Shown: positions 23,301-30,295, counted from the stretch's first letter. The stretch is DNA of 38,651 nucleotides from Rhodospirillales bacterium (GCA_025359905.1 JANYDF010000123.1:1-38651), one strand, 5' to 3'. The notes: generated from the sequence alone by a model not told the origin. Made by a program: numbers and translations.

Positions 23301-23987
23301 GGCCGCCAGATCGGCCGCCACCGCCGCCCGGCCGCCGCTGGTCAGGATCAGCACGCCGGTTCCGGTACTGGCGTTGCCCAGCGCCATTTCAGCCAGCGAA
23401 GCGAGACTGGCCGCATTGCTCACGGTCAGCGTGCCGGCGCCACTGTCACCCAGCAGCGTTTCGGTGCCCGAATTCCACACCGACCCTGCGCCGTCGATGG
23501 TCGCGCTACCCGCCGACAACGCGTCTTCGCCCAACACATCGACCGATCCCGTGGTGTTGAGCGTGCTGCCGCTCATCACATCGAGCGTGCCGATGACACC
23601 GGCCTGCTTGCCGACAAAGATCGGCGCGGAATTGGACATCTGTGCCGCATTCTGCAACGTCAGCGAGGCGGACTTGGCTTGGCCGACGTAGAGTGTGCCG
23701 CCATCGGACCAAGTGCCGCCGCTCACCAGCACGGCGGCGGTGGCGGTCACGCCGATTGCAGTGGCGCCCGATACGTTGGTGGTGCCGTCGATCGAGGTTG
23801 CCGCATTAATGATCAGGGTGGCCAAATCGACCGAGCCTGTCAGCGTGCCTGGCGTCAGGATACGCGCGGTGTCCGCCGCCCCCGGCACCAGCGAGGTCGG
23901 CGATAGCGCACCCTTGGGGTTCAGCGTTAGCCACGACCCGGACGCCCCCATGTCATGGCTGCCGCCCACCCAAAAAAATGAGGTCAT
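17328..23987 (-). CDS. Giant repeat surface protein with C-terminal Hint domain
   Basis: A 2219-residue protein. Residues about 60-1850 are tandem beta-strand repeats of the kind called T5SS/PEP-CTERM-associated repeats: I-D-G-A-G-S-x-W followed by G-x-x-L-x-V-G and G-x-G-T-L-T-V-S-x-G-A-x-L, recurring roughly every 45-65 residues and rich in Gly, Ser and Thr. At Cys1884 a Hint domain begins (C-F-A-S-G-T-R-I-A-T, then V-G-D-M-V, L-S-P-D-H-A-V and H-D-V-L-L-A-E-N-L-P-C-E-S-Y-L-D), the Hint_2 type seen in acetic-acid-bacterial proteins. About 190 residues follow it. There is neither a signal peptide nor a C-terminal beta-barrel, so export is unexplained. The ATG at 23987 has AAAGG nine bases upstream and gives the family-like start M-T-S-F-F-W-V-G-G-S; the longer frame to 24077 does not. 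Adhesion or matrix formation is likely. Confidence 0.85.
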   Translation of the reverse strand: MTSFFWVGGSHDMGASGSWLTLNPKGALSPTSLVPGAADTARILTPGTLTGSVDLATLIINAATSIDGTTNVSGATAIGVTATAAVLVSGGTWSDGGTLYVGQAKSASLTLQNAAQMSNSAPIFVGKQAGVIGTLDVMSGSTLNTTGSVDVLGEDALSAGSATIDGAGSVWNSGTETLLGDSGAGTLTVSNAASLASLAEMALGNASTGTGVLILTSGGRAAVAADLAAGIAGSGTITIDSGSSLTVGGTLVLDNGGGFGHGGTLQVSGASGVSAGFLLTGTAAALSFGAGSSLNVNGKLNPAGVDFQDAIALGGRLGLHGAMLTAAGQVMIGNSGAGAAITVDGGASAAVWNTVIGDTANFGGSLVLSGVGSKWTDGAPAGTAGTLPGTMVVGRGGNGTLEVLAGATLSEASFAVIAEGTGESGNATLDGAGSVWKVGAQLQIGAGGTGSVVVSNAASLTANEGIVAGFTSSGSLTVESGGVVTSKSVITSGANGSGQVLVNGGTLVDQGDLLVGGGMAGQLTIEGAGKVAVSGNMQSGAGAITGAVLVTGASSLSMKYLNADVASTFAAGSGSAITVTGTNTGGVNAYLDAVAMGGHATLDAAHLTSGGQITVGAGTADAAIVVRNGTTASVWATVLGATSNFGGTLIITGAGTKYTDVGGAVPGNTLDTGGYMVLGSGSAGASGSPTVSSGTLAVSAGATLTETRYVLIGGQTGANGVASVDGSASNWTAAGELRVGGGGSGTLTVSHGAHVSTATALNVATGSIGRLQVQTGGTLTSSGTLDTVASTINTSGTIGVDGAGSLYRDNGALVLGLGGDATLNASNSGSISIGGLLDAANGIGSTATINVTGTSIISAGSQVQLGDGGTATLNISGSGTLTAANGLEAGISGGSGTVNIGAGGLYASTSGNDVLAPGAGTTASVNLNGALARWTSNAQLQVGDGGDAQLSLSNGASLSAAGSLFAAVGGTGTLTINSGASVSVASADIASNGGVATVVVHGTFTSTGVADLMGDGAGSLANITIDGAGAQWTSGGRFRLGQGGAASLVISNNAFVHDGALGVGGPGGAGSVQISSGGTLLSDGNKPDNVGSFPGATGIASIDGSTSTWTNTGDFLVGVGGSGSVTVSGGSTQTDTGTLELGVGTGSSGSLRVLSGGQLNTNGTAASVFGGDGATASATIDGAGSLWRNAGGLLIGASASGTLAVTGGAGVMLGNGGTLDLGATTGATAGHGSVTIDGIGSSLNAAWASIGDSGSSALTISNGGSLALLGPVLNGTTDGWTYVAQNAGSGGSQLTVTGTGSQLQLLGGLGIGEAAGGELDVSQGGELLFATPVTPLTHDTLIVGDTGTGSGTLNVTGGTIDGGPLLVTIGSFGSGIVNLSSGGSLTAADGIDMALDSAASGTLNVDASTVHIAGVFALGGLGAVAGGAALVDATNGGAILADVGTVDLFASATLSVDATSSIDLGGSLNAVAGQILVETALVGAGRLAGLTNVSGSMFATGGTLNTDSIVLSGGTLQPLADGAIDLGGGLAPAATMVAVDSGFTLSGAGIVNANMIVAGQVTANTSLSLNGAVSLMPGSLISLGGSSCIEIGGVGQFASGGILIDQSAAVTGAGTLEGQVGLSGNLIGSGGTLNAAQVLIEGGQLSADATGAVEIGTTLGSGGPLAPPLGSVAVGIGGTLSGLGSVGVAVAVSGGLLQAVGGTLSIAASVTMTGGTLNAASDGALDIGGIGTLTAGSVMVDLGQTLSGVGSVSSPLEVTGQLLATGGTLDLGFPVTGAGTLAIAAGATLRLDSSESGAAIAFAGKSATLRLNVRTLPKAEISGFAGNDRVVIPGATGDVAGFNTIKGSTVLELFNSGTLVGSVNFAGAPKLAFDPATGTVTIACFASGTRIATRRGGVLVENLCVGDMVMLGRSKGSARPVQWLGHRAIDCRRHARPHDVWPVRVAPHAFGTNRPARELWLSPDHAVHTGGVLIPVRYLVNGGSITQVETNHIEYWHVELDQHDVLLAENLPCESYLDTGNRSAFASGAGAIQAHPDFARSVWAEGACAKLVLDGKPLARAKQRLIARLPRLGHCVTNDPAIRLLADGVELPAYWNGTACRAVLPAGAQCVTIESRTARPAELDPMSDDMRLLGAALVRLRLDGVECGLHDARLIAGWLPAEPTQRWTSGMAKIDVCGLHGVELKFGDWHRYLAPQDCRTGRCDRPCGEPARGAERRTG

Positions 23988-24077
23988 CGGAAAAAACCTT
24001 TGGTTAGCGCGGCCCGCGCTGATGGCGGTGAACGATGGGCAGACATCGCTTGATTGTAAAGTTTTCTTGCGTTGCAC

Positions 24078-24255
24078 GATAGCCAGTTAAGCAACATATA
24101 TGCTCAGACCCTGAATGCAGATTGAACGCCCGATTCGGGCGGATTGTCCCGCAAGGGCGGCAATTTTCTGCAAAATCAGATGTTGCACGACAAACGTAAT
24201 CAGACCAGCGCGTCGTCGTATTATAACATTAAAAAGACAATAACGATCATCGATG
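24078..24255. promoter_or_regulatory. AT-rich intergenic region with candidate -10 and hairpin
   Basis: This gap is clearly more AT-rich than its surroundings. On the leftward strand a perfect TATAAT occurs (24220-24225) without a convincing -35 box. Downstream, 24127-24141 (CGCCC-GATTC-GGGCG) forms a short hairpin that could terminate the bch operon arriving from the right, or fold in the giant gene's leader. GTTGCACGA occurs twice (24073-24081 and 24182-24190). Confidence 0.35.
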
Positions 24256-24519
24256 CTAACGCCAGCGCCGCCGCAGGTCCGCCAGATGCGCTACCAGGGC
24301 AGCGGCCAGGAATACGGCGACCCATGGCCATGCGGCGCCGGTGACGCCGCAACGCAGCGCCAGCATCAAACAGACGCCCGACGCGAGGTTGCCGAGGAAC
24401 TCCGCCGGGGGCACGCCGCGCCCGGTACGGCGGAAATAGCCGGTCACCAGCAGCGCCTCCAACGCCGTCATGGCCAGCGCCACGTCGATCGGGCGCCCAT
24501 TGGCGAACCATTCCGCCAT
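24256..24519 (-). CDS. Small membrane protein of unknown function
   Basis: An 87-residue protein with two to three hydrophobic segments (A-L-A-M-T-A-L-E-A-L-L-V, the A-S-G-V-C-L-M-L-A-L stretch and W-V-A-V-F-L-A-A-A-L-V) and a basic C-terminus R-R-R-W-R. It starts one base after the stop of the DUF3422 gene (TAG-A-ATG), so it is almost certainly translated from the same message. I do not recognise a family. Its place at the end of the heme oxygenase-bchIDO operon suggests a membrane-associated accessory role, which is inference only. Confidence 0.6.
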   Translation of the reverse strand: MAEWFANGRPIDVALAMTALEALLVTGYFRRTGRGVPPAEFLGNLASGVCLMLALRCGVTGAAWPWVAVFLAAALVAHLADLRRRWR

Positions 24520-24520
24520 T

Positions 24521-25819
24521 CTAGTGCGAGCGGGTGATCAGGCGGCGAATGCGGCCGATGCCGAAGGCGAGACCGCCCGCCACTACCGGAATGGCGATGC
24601 CCTCGGCGATGGCTGGATGCGCCGGGATGCCAGCCGCCTCCAGCGCCTCAGCGGCGTGGCCAACAAGGCTGGCCACGTAATAAGTAATCGCCGCGACCGA
24701 CAGGCCCTCGACGGTGGACTGCAAGCGCAGTTGCAGTTTCACCCGGCGGTTCATCGATTCGAGCAGCGTCTGATTCTGCCGCTCACGCGTGATATCCACC
24801 CGCGTTGACAGCAACTGCGTGGCGCGCGCCACCCGCTGCGACAACGATTCGATGCGCCCGGACACCGAGCGGCAGGTGTTCATGGCCGGGGCCATGCGGC
24901 GTTCGGTAAATTCACGGAACGTTTGCAGCCCGTGGATGCGGTCTTCGCGCAGTTCGACAATGCGGCGCTGCACCAAGTCGTCGTAGGCGTCGGCGGCGCT
25001 GAGCCGGAAGCGGCTGCGGGCCTGCGCGCTGTCGATTTCGGCGGATAATTTGGTCAGCCGGTCGAGCAGCAGCGGCTCATCGGCCTCGCCAGCCGTGACC
25101 AGCGCCGCCGTGGTGTCGCCGAGTTCCTGACCGGCGCGCGCCAGCAATGGCGACAGGCTGCGCGCAACCGGCAGCGCCATCATCGCCAGCACGCGATAGG
25201 TGTCGATTTCCAGCAGCCGCTGGGTGATCCGCCCGGCCTGCCACGGCGTGGTGTCGCGGTCCAGGATCAGAAATCGGCTGAACCCGTCCGCCTGAATGCG
25301 AAAGTCGGTGTAGACGCTGGCGGCATTGTTGGACACGGCAGAGCCGATCAGCACGTTGCCTCCGAAATGCTCGGCCGCAAGGTCGCGGTGATGCGGCGCG
25401 GTTCCGCCAGCCTTGAGCAGCGCCACATGTGCGGCGGCGATCACGCTGCCGGGCAGGGCGGCCACCCAATCGGCTGGTACCGCAGCTATCGCTGGGAAGA
25501 CGAACGGGTCGGCATGAGCGGCATGTGGCGGATCGGCGACAATGAATTTGAAGCGTACGAACTCGCTGTGGCGTTCCCATTTCAGGCGAAATGGCCCGAA
25601 ATCGTCGCTGTAATGGTTGGTGCCCGCCGGGGGCGGGGCCTTGCCATAGCGCTGCGCAAGTTCGCACACCGCCCGCCAGCTAGCCTCGCGCTGGTTTAGG
25701 TCGGCGAATAGCGCCAGATACGTCACCCGCATCGGTGCGATTAGCCGTTCCGGCGGACGGGCGTGCACCTCATCGTTCAGTTCGATTCGTAGCGGGTGGT
25801 TGGGCGGCAGGTTGGTCAC
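24521..25819 (-). CDS. DUF3422 family membrane-anchored protein
   Basis: A 432-residue protein matching the DUF3422 pattern: N-terminal P-P-N-H-P-L-R-I-E-L-N-D-E-V-H-A-R-P-P, then F-K-W/L-K-W-E-R-H-S-E-F near residue 75, and a C-terminal helical part with R-I-E-S-L-S-Q-R-V that ends in two membrane segments. Biochemical function is not established for the family. The start is GTG at 25819, which overlaps the bchO stop as GTGA; longer frames cover bchO and can be rejected. Coupling to bchO places it in the photosynthesis operon. Confidence 0.85.
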   Translation of the reverse strand: MTNLPPNHPLRIELNDEVHARPPERLIAPMRVTYLALFADLNQREASWRAVCELAQRYGKAPPPAGTNHYSDDFGPFRLKWERHSEFVRFKFIVADPPHAAHADPFVFPAIAAVPADWVAALPGSVIAAAHVALLKAGGTAPHHRDLAAEHFGGNVLIGSAVSNNAASVYTDFRIQADGFSRFLILDRDTTPWQAGRITQRLLEIDTYRVLAMMALPVARSLSPLLARAGQELGDTTAALVTAGEADEPLLLDRLTKLSAEIDSAQARSRFRLSAADAYDDLVQRRIVELREDRIHGLQTFREFTERRMAPAMNTCRSVSGRIESLSQRVARATQLLSTRVDITRERQNQTLLESMNRRVKLQLRLQSTVEGLSVAAITYYVASLVGHAAEALEAAGIPAHPAIAEGIAIPVVAGGLAFGIGRIRRLITRSH

Positions 25820-26748
25820 GCCGGCAACACGCCTGCTTCGCGGGCAAGCCGGACAATCAGGCCAGCGACTTGGAAAGGCTGCTCCTCGTGCGCCAGATGC
25901 CCCAGCCCAGGCAAAGTAATGATCTCCGCGCCATGCACCATGTTGCGTACCCGCACTGCATCGTTGGGGGAGATAGTTCGGTCGTTGGCGCCGACAACCT
26001 GCGCCAAATGCGGCTTGAGCCTGGGCAGGTCGCGCACCAGTGGTTGCAGGTCCCAATTGGCCATCATTTGCAGTGCGGCGGCGGCGTGGGCGCGGTTGCC
26101 GGCGACCCGCCGGTAGAATTCGACGCCGGCCGCGTCGATCGCCGAGCCGGTGCCAGCCAGCAAGCGGCGCACCGTCGCGGGGTCGCCGGCGCTGCGGGCG
26201 AACAGGGTTTGCAGCACCGGCACGCCGGCCATGAGTTTGGCGATGCCCGAGAACACTTGTCCGGTGAGGCCGAACAGCGGCAGCAGCGCGCCGTTCAGGC
26301 TGACCAACACGCGCGGCGCGATCATCCCGTCGAGGCACATGCGGGCCAGAATCGCAGCCCCGGCGGAGTGGCCAACGGCCATGGCTGGCGCAATTCCCAA
26401 TGCTTGGGTCAACGCGCCGAGTTCGCGCGCCATGCCAGGGAGCGACAGGCCGGGGAGCGCCATGCCAGGGAGCGACAGGCCAGGGAGCGACAGGCCGGGC
26501 GGTTTCGGGGTCTCGGTAAAGCCGTGGCCTGGGAGATCGGGCGCCACCACAGTAAAATGCGCGGCCAGCGGCGGCAGCAATCCCCGCCAGGAATGCGTGG
26601 CGGCCCCGGTGCCATGCGCCAGTAGAAGCACTGGGCCTGTACCCACGACCTGTACATGCCAGTTGATGCCGCCCGCCTGCACGAATCGGCTGGCGGCATG
26701 ATTGGGCCAGTCGCGCCCGTCACGCTCCCACACCAGCCGCTTGCTCAT
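25816..26748 (-). CDS. bchO: BchO, alpha/beta-hydrolase accessory protein of Mg-chelatase
   Basis: A 310-residue alpha/beta hydrolase that lies in bacteriochlorophyll operons next to bchI and bchD; its exact biochemical role is unresolved. The fold signatures are H-G-T-G-A-A-T-H-S-W near residue 45 (oxyanion region), D-L-P-G-H-G-F-T near 70, the nucleophile elbow V-G-H-S-A-G-A at about 122-128, and the late His in L-P-G-L-G-H-L-A-H-E. Between D-L-P-G-H-G and the nucleophile sits an unusual run of pentapeptides (L-S-L-P-G and M-A-L-P-G) encoded by a 15-bp tandem repeat, in the place where the family normally has one short segment. The start overlaps the bchD stop (ATGA). Confidence 0.9.
   Translation of the reverse strand: MSKRLVWERDGRDWPNHAASRFVQAGGINWHVQVVGTGPVLLLAHGTGAATHSWRGLLPPLAAHFTVVAPDLPGHGFTETPKPPGLSLPGLSLPGMALPGLSLPGMARELGALTQALGIAPAMAVGHSAGAAILARMCLDGMIAPRVLVSLNGALLPLFGLTGQVFSGIAKLMAGVPVLQTLFARSAGDPATVRRLLAGTGSAIDAAGVEFYRRVAGNRAHAAAALQMMANWDLQPLVRDLPRLKPHLAQVVGANDRTISPNDAVRVRNMVHGAEIITLPGLGHLAHEEQPFQVAGLIVRLAREAGVLPA
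26437..26496. repeat. 15-bp tandem repeat, four copies, inside bchO
   Basis: Four copies of AGGGAGCGACAGGCC or its variant GGGGAGCGCCATGCC (26437-26451, 26452-26466, 26467-26481, 26482-26496), with part of a fifth before them. In frame it encodes pentapeptides ending in Leu-Pro-Gly, so copy-number change alters length without breaking the frame. Confidence 0.9.
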
Positions 26749-28527
26749 GGCTTGCCGGGCATGGTGGCAGCGCGCACCGCTTGCGACAGCATCGCGGCGT
26801 TGGCGTATGGCAGCGGTAGATAGCGCGCGCCCATGGCGCGGGCGATGTCCTGTCCGGCCTGCTGCGGGCGCGGCGAGGTATCGATCAGCACGCCCGCCAG
26901 CCCGGTCGCGCGCACCAGCCGCGCTGCCGCCAGCGCATCGGCTTCAGCTTTGGCGCGCCCGCCGGCGCCGTCGCGCGCCACATTGGCCCGGCCATCGGTC
27001 AGCAGCACGATGCTGGGAGCCCCGCCACGCCGCCGCACGCTGTCGGCCAGTTCCGCCGCCGCATCGATACCGGCCGCCAGCGGCGTGCCGCCGCCACCGG
27101 GCAAGGCGGCGAGGCTGCGCTTGGCGCGCACCAGCGAGCGGGTCGGCGGCAGCAGCAACTCGGCTCGGCGGCCACGGAACGCCAGAACGGCGACCTTGTC
27201 GCGGCGAATGTAACATTCGGCGAGCAGCAACTCGACCGCGCCCTTTGCCTCGGCCAGCCGGTTGAGCGCCGAGGAACCGGAGGCATCGACCAGAAAAATC
27301 GTCGTGGTTTCGGTGTGCTGCTTGCGATGGGCGATGCGGAAATCGGCCTTGCGGATGGCGATGCGCCCCTCCGGTGCCCCGTCCCGCCGCCGCACGGCTT
27401 GCCAGGGTGCTGCGGCGCGCAGGGTTTCGATCACCGACAGCCGCAACGCGCCGCGCGGTTCCCCGGCGCGCACCCCGGCCGGGCGGCCGCGCGCGCCGCC
27501 GTTGACCGTGGCCCCCACGCGGCCCTCGGCGCGGCTGCGCGATTTCAGCGATGCGCCGTTCAGTTGCGCCAGCAATCCGGACGGAATCGCCGCTTGGGCG
27601 GCGGCGAGCAGCATGTCTTCGATTTGCTGGTCGGTCGGCGGCTCCGGCGGCTCCTGCTCTGCGCTCTCGTCCTTGGGCGGCGGCGGTTCTTCGGCTGACT
27701 GGTCCGGTGGCGGCTCGGCCGGCAGCCTTGTGGCGCGCGGCGCCAGCACCAGCCGGGCAGCCGCCGCCGCATCCTCGGTGACGACCGCGCCGCGCCCGGC
27801 CAGCGCTGCGGCGGCGCGCGCCGCGCACAAAGCGAATAGCGGCGCGCGCCGCGCACAAAGCGAATAGCGGCGCGCGCGCGGAATCGATCCCGAGCGCCAG
27901 GGCTGTGCCCGCCAGCGCGGTCAGTATGTCGTCGCTGGCCGCGACCGAGGCGAAAGCGCCGCGCGCCTCGGCAATGTCCGGCATTGGCAGAATGACGGCC
28001 TGGGATGGTGCGATGCCGGTCAAATCCAGGTGGAAAGCCAGCCGGTCGAGCGTCGAGGCGGGCGGGCGTTCATCGTCCGTGATGCCCTCGTCGAGCGCGA
28101 TCACGCCGATGCGTGCGGGGTAGCTGAGCGACAGCCCATCCCGCGCCACCGCGACTTCGCCCGCGTCCAGCACGGCCGCGAGCCGCCCGGCGGTGGCGGA
28201 GGGCAGCCGTTCTGCCATCGCCAGCAAGACCACGCCGCCGTCGGCTTCCGCGAGTACGCCGCGCTCGGCCACCGGAGCGCCGGCCCGCAGGGTGGCCGAC
28301 AGGTCGAGGCCACCGAGCAGGCGGCTATCGCCAATCCCGAGCGGCACCCGCCGCCAGGGCGTGCCGTCCGGCAACAACGCGCGGGTTAGCGCCAGGAAAC
28401 GGTCGCGTACCGGACCGGCCGGCGCGCGCAAAGCAAGTCCGGTGCCGTCCGGGCAGACCGCGAACATCGCTGCGGCCAGCATGGCGTCGGCCCACGGATC
28501 GATCTCCGCTGGCGCTGGGCCGGTCAT
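26745..28527 (-). pseudogene. bchD: bchD, Mg-chelatase subunit D, frame-shifted by a 28-bp tandem duplication
   Basis: BchD is the AAA+/VWA subunit that works with BchI and BchH to insert Mg2+ into protoporphyrin IX. The N-terminal part (from ATG 28527, overlapping the bchI stop as ATGA) is an AAA-like domain without a Walker A motif. The C-terminal part lies in another frame: a Pro/Glu-rich acidic linker, then a von Willebrand A domain with the MIDAS signature D-A-S-G-S, Thr in G-G-G-T-P-L-A and Asp in L-L-T-D-G-R-A-N. The break is exactly at a perfect 28-bp tandem duplication (27813-27840, 27841-27868). Removing one copy restores a single 584-residue frame, a normal BchD length, joining A-P-L-F-A-L-C-A-A-R to A-A-A-A-L-A-G-R. 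As sequenced, translation would give about 228 native residues plus a long aberrant tail ending at 26944. Confidence 0.9.
27813..27868. repeat. Perfect 28-bp tandem duplication inside bchD
   Basis: Positions 27813-27840 and 27841-27868 are identical over all 28 bases (each begins GGCGCGCGCCGCG and ends GCGAATAGC). Twenty-eight is one more than a multiple of three, so the second copy shifts the bchD frame by one. GGCGCGCG repeats at both borders and after the second copy, giving a substrate for slippage. Confidence 0.97.
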
Positions 28528-29555
28528 TTGCCGAACACGTCCTCCACCGCGCGGGCGACGCGCGACGTGGAACCGGCATCGTCCAGCGGGTCGCGGCGCA
28601 GCCGGTGCCGCAGCGCCGAGGCGGCGATCTGGCGCAGATGCGCCACCTGCACCACCGGCTCGCCCTCCAGGCTGGCCACCGCGCGGGCGGCGCGCATCAG
28701 CGTCAGTTCGGCGCGTAGCCCGTCGGTGCCAAGCGCCATGCACAGCTTGGCTGCGTTGGCCAGCGTGCCGTCCGGAACTTCGACGGTGGGCAGATAGGCG
28801 CGGGCGGCCAGGATGCGTTCGCGGATCGCCGCATCCTCCGGCTCCCACGCCACGGCGAACCCCGCGCGGTCACGCTCGTAGGCGTCACGGCGGCGCACCA
28901 CGTCGATGCGGCTAGCGATGTCGCCGGGGGTGCGAACTTCGACCGACAGGCCGAAGCGGTCGAGCAGTTGCGGGCGCAACTCGCCTTCCTCGGGGTTGCC
29001 GCTGCCGACCAGCACGAAACGCGCCGGGTGGCGAATGCTGAGGCCCTCGCGCTCAACCACATTTTCGCCGGAGGCGGCAACGTCGATCAGCAGATCAACC
29101 AGATGATCCTCCAGCAGGTTCACCTCGTCGATGTACAGAAACCCCCGGTTGGCGCGCGCCAGCAGCCCTGGCTCGAACGCTTTTTCGCCGCGCACCAGGG
29201 CGCGTTCCAGATCGAGCGCGCCGACCACGCGGTCCTCGGTGGCGCCGAGCGGCAGATCGACCACCGGCACTGGAATTTCGTGCGACGCCAGCGCACCCTC
29301 GACGCCGCGCGCCCGGCAGTCCTCGCACCACGCATCGCGGTCGGCCGGGTCGCAGGCATAGCGGCAGCCGATATTTGCCTGCATCGGCGGCAGCAGGGCC
29401 GCCAACGCGCGCACGGCGGTGGATTTGCCGGTGCCACGGTCGCCGAACACCACCACGCCGCCCACCGTTGGATCGACGGCGGCGATCAGCAGCGCCAGTT
29501 TCATTTCCTGCTGGCCGACGATGGCGGCGAACGGGAAGGCGGCACGCCTGCTCAT
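28524..29555 (-). CDS. bchI: BchI, Mg-chelatase ATPase subunit
   Basis: A 343-residue AAA+ ATPase that powers Mg insertion into protoporphyrin IX together with BchD and BchH. Start P-F-A-A-I-V-G-Q is typical. Walker A is G-D-R-G-T-G-K-S-T near residue 38-46, Walker B F-L-Y-I-D-E-V-N-L-L near 140, sensor 1 G-S-G-N-P-E-E-G and the arginine-finger region P-Q-L-L-D-R-F-G-L follow. A Cys pair with D-W-C-E-D-C-like spacing lies in the insertion after Walker A. Its ATG overlaps the heme oxygenase stop (ATGA), and its stop overlaps the bchD start likewise. The gene itself looks intact. Confidence 0.96.
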   Translation of the reverse strand: MSRRAAFPFAAIVGQQEMKLALLIAAVDPTVGGVVVFGDRGTGKSTAVRALAALLPPMQANIGCRYACDPADRDAWCEDCRARGVEGALASHEIPVPVVDLPLGATEDRVVGALDLERALVRGEKAFEPGLLARANRGFLYIDEVNLLEDHLVDLLIDVAASGENVVEREGLSIRHPARFVLVGSGNPEEGELRPQLLDRFGLSVEVRTPGDIASRIDVVRRRDAYERDRAGFAVAWEPEDAAIRERILAARAYLPTVEVPDGTLANAAKLCMALGTDGLRAELTLMRAARAVASLEGEPVVQVAHLRQIAASALRHRLRRDPLDDAGSTSRVARAVEDVFGK

Positions 29556-30289
29556 GCCGCGCGTCCGGCTGACGCGGTGCAGAGCGGCAGTGCCAACTGC
29601 ACCGCCTCGGACACCGCGATGTTGAGGCGGAACGCAATGGCGGCCTCGCGCAGCACGCCGTCCCGCTCGGCTTCGGTGCTGGCGGCACGGTCGAGGGCGG
29701 CGCGAAAGCGCAGTTTTATGGCGGCAGGGTCCACGATGTCGGGAAACTCCAGAAAGGTGAGGCAGGCGGAGCCAAGCCCGGGCGGCTGGCCCAGCAAACG
29801 CTTGAGGATTTGTCCGCCGCTGAGATCGCCGAAGTACCGCACATAGGCGTGCGCGAGCAGCTGCCCGATGCCGTGTTCGGCACTGAGGGCAACGCGCCGG
29901 GCGTAGCGCATCCCGGCTGGCAGCAGCGGCAGCGCCGCCTCCCACTGCGGCCCATTCATCTCGTTCAGGTCGTGGACGATGGCCGGCGCCCGGAACAGTG
30001 CCGGCCACGGCACACCGGACAGGTGTGGGCCGGGCAGGTGTGAGCCGGGCAGCGCAATTTCCATTGCCCGGTAGGCTGGCAGCAAATTGCGGATCAGCAA
30101 TGCGTATCCGAGATGGTCAACCCGGCGCTGAAACAGCTCACGGATAATGCCTGAGCGTTCAGCCCTGCTGTGCAGCTTGCGCGTAACTGTTCGCAGAATT
30201 TCGCTCAATGGAATGGCGGCAGGCTGTAAACCGGGCGCGACGTTAACTTTCGCTCCACCATCGCCTTGTATGACATCTGTCAATTTCAT
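29552..30289 (-). CDS. Heme oxygenase, likely supplying biliverdin to the bacteriophytochrome
   Basis: A 245-residue biliverdin-producing heme oxygenase. L-H-S-R-A-E at about 38-43 contains the proximal heme His, and A-Y-V-R-Y-F-G-D-L-S-G-G-Q-I-L is the family signature over the distal helix (near residue 150). It opens heme to biliverdin, the chromophore of bacteriophytochromes, and a bphP gene lies divergently 1.6 kb away. It is the first gene of a tightly overlapping operon with bchI, bchD, bchO, so light sensing and pigment synthesis are co-expressed. ATG 30289 lies inside a PpsR-type operator; no better start is visible, though conserved sequence begins only near residue 27. A 15-bp repeat adds L-P-G-x-H-L-style residues around 77-87. 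Confidence 0.9.
   Translation of the reverse strand: MKLTDVIQGDGGAKVNVAPGLQPAAIPLSEILRTVTRKLHSRAERSGIIRELFQRRVDHLGYALLIRNLLPAYRAMEIALPGSHLPGPHLSGVPWPALFRAPAIVHDLNEMNGPQWEAALPLLPAGMRYARRVALSAEHGIGQLLAHAYVRYFGDLSGGQILKRLLGQPPGLGSACLTFLEFPDIVDPAAIKLRFRAALDRAASTEAERDGVLREAAIAFRLNIAVSEAVQLALPLCTASAGRAA
30015..30052. repeat. 15-bp tandem repeat in the heme oxygenase gene
   Basis: Two and a half copies of CCGGGCAGGTGTGAG (30015-30029 with three mismatches, 30030-30044, partial 30045-30052). It encodes the H-L-P-G-P-H-L-S-G stretch and keeps the frame. Its unit length equals that of the bchO repeat. Confidence 0.75.
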
Positions 30290-30295
30290 TGGACA
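30278..30295. promoter_or_regulatory. PpsR/CrtJ-type operator TGT-N12-ACA at the heme oxygenase start
   Basis: The sequence TGT-CAATTTCATTGG-ACA is an exact match to the TGT-N12-ACA palindrome bound by PpsR/CrtJ repressors of photosynthesis genes. It covers the ATG of heme oxygenase (30287-30289) and lies in the region shared with the divergent ppsR gene. A near match (TGT-N12-AGG, 30313-30330) lies 17 bp further on, as such sites often come in pairs. Confidence 0.6.
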
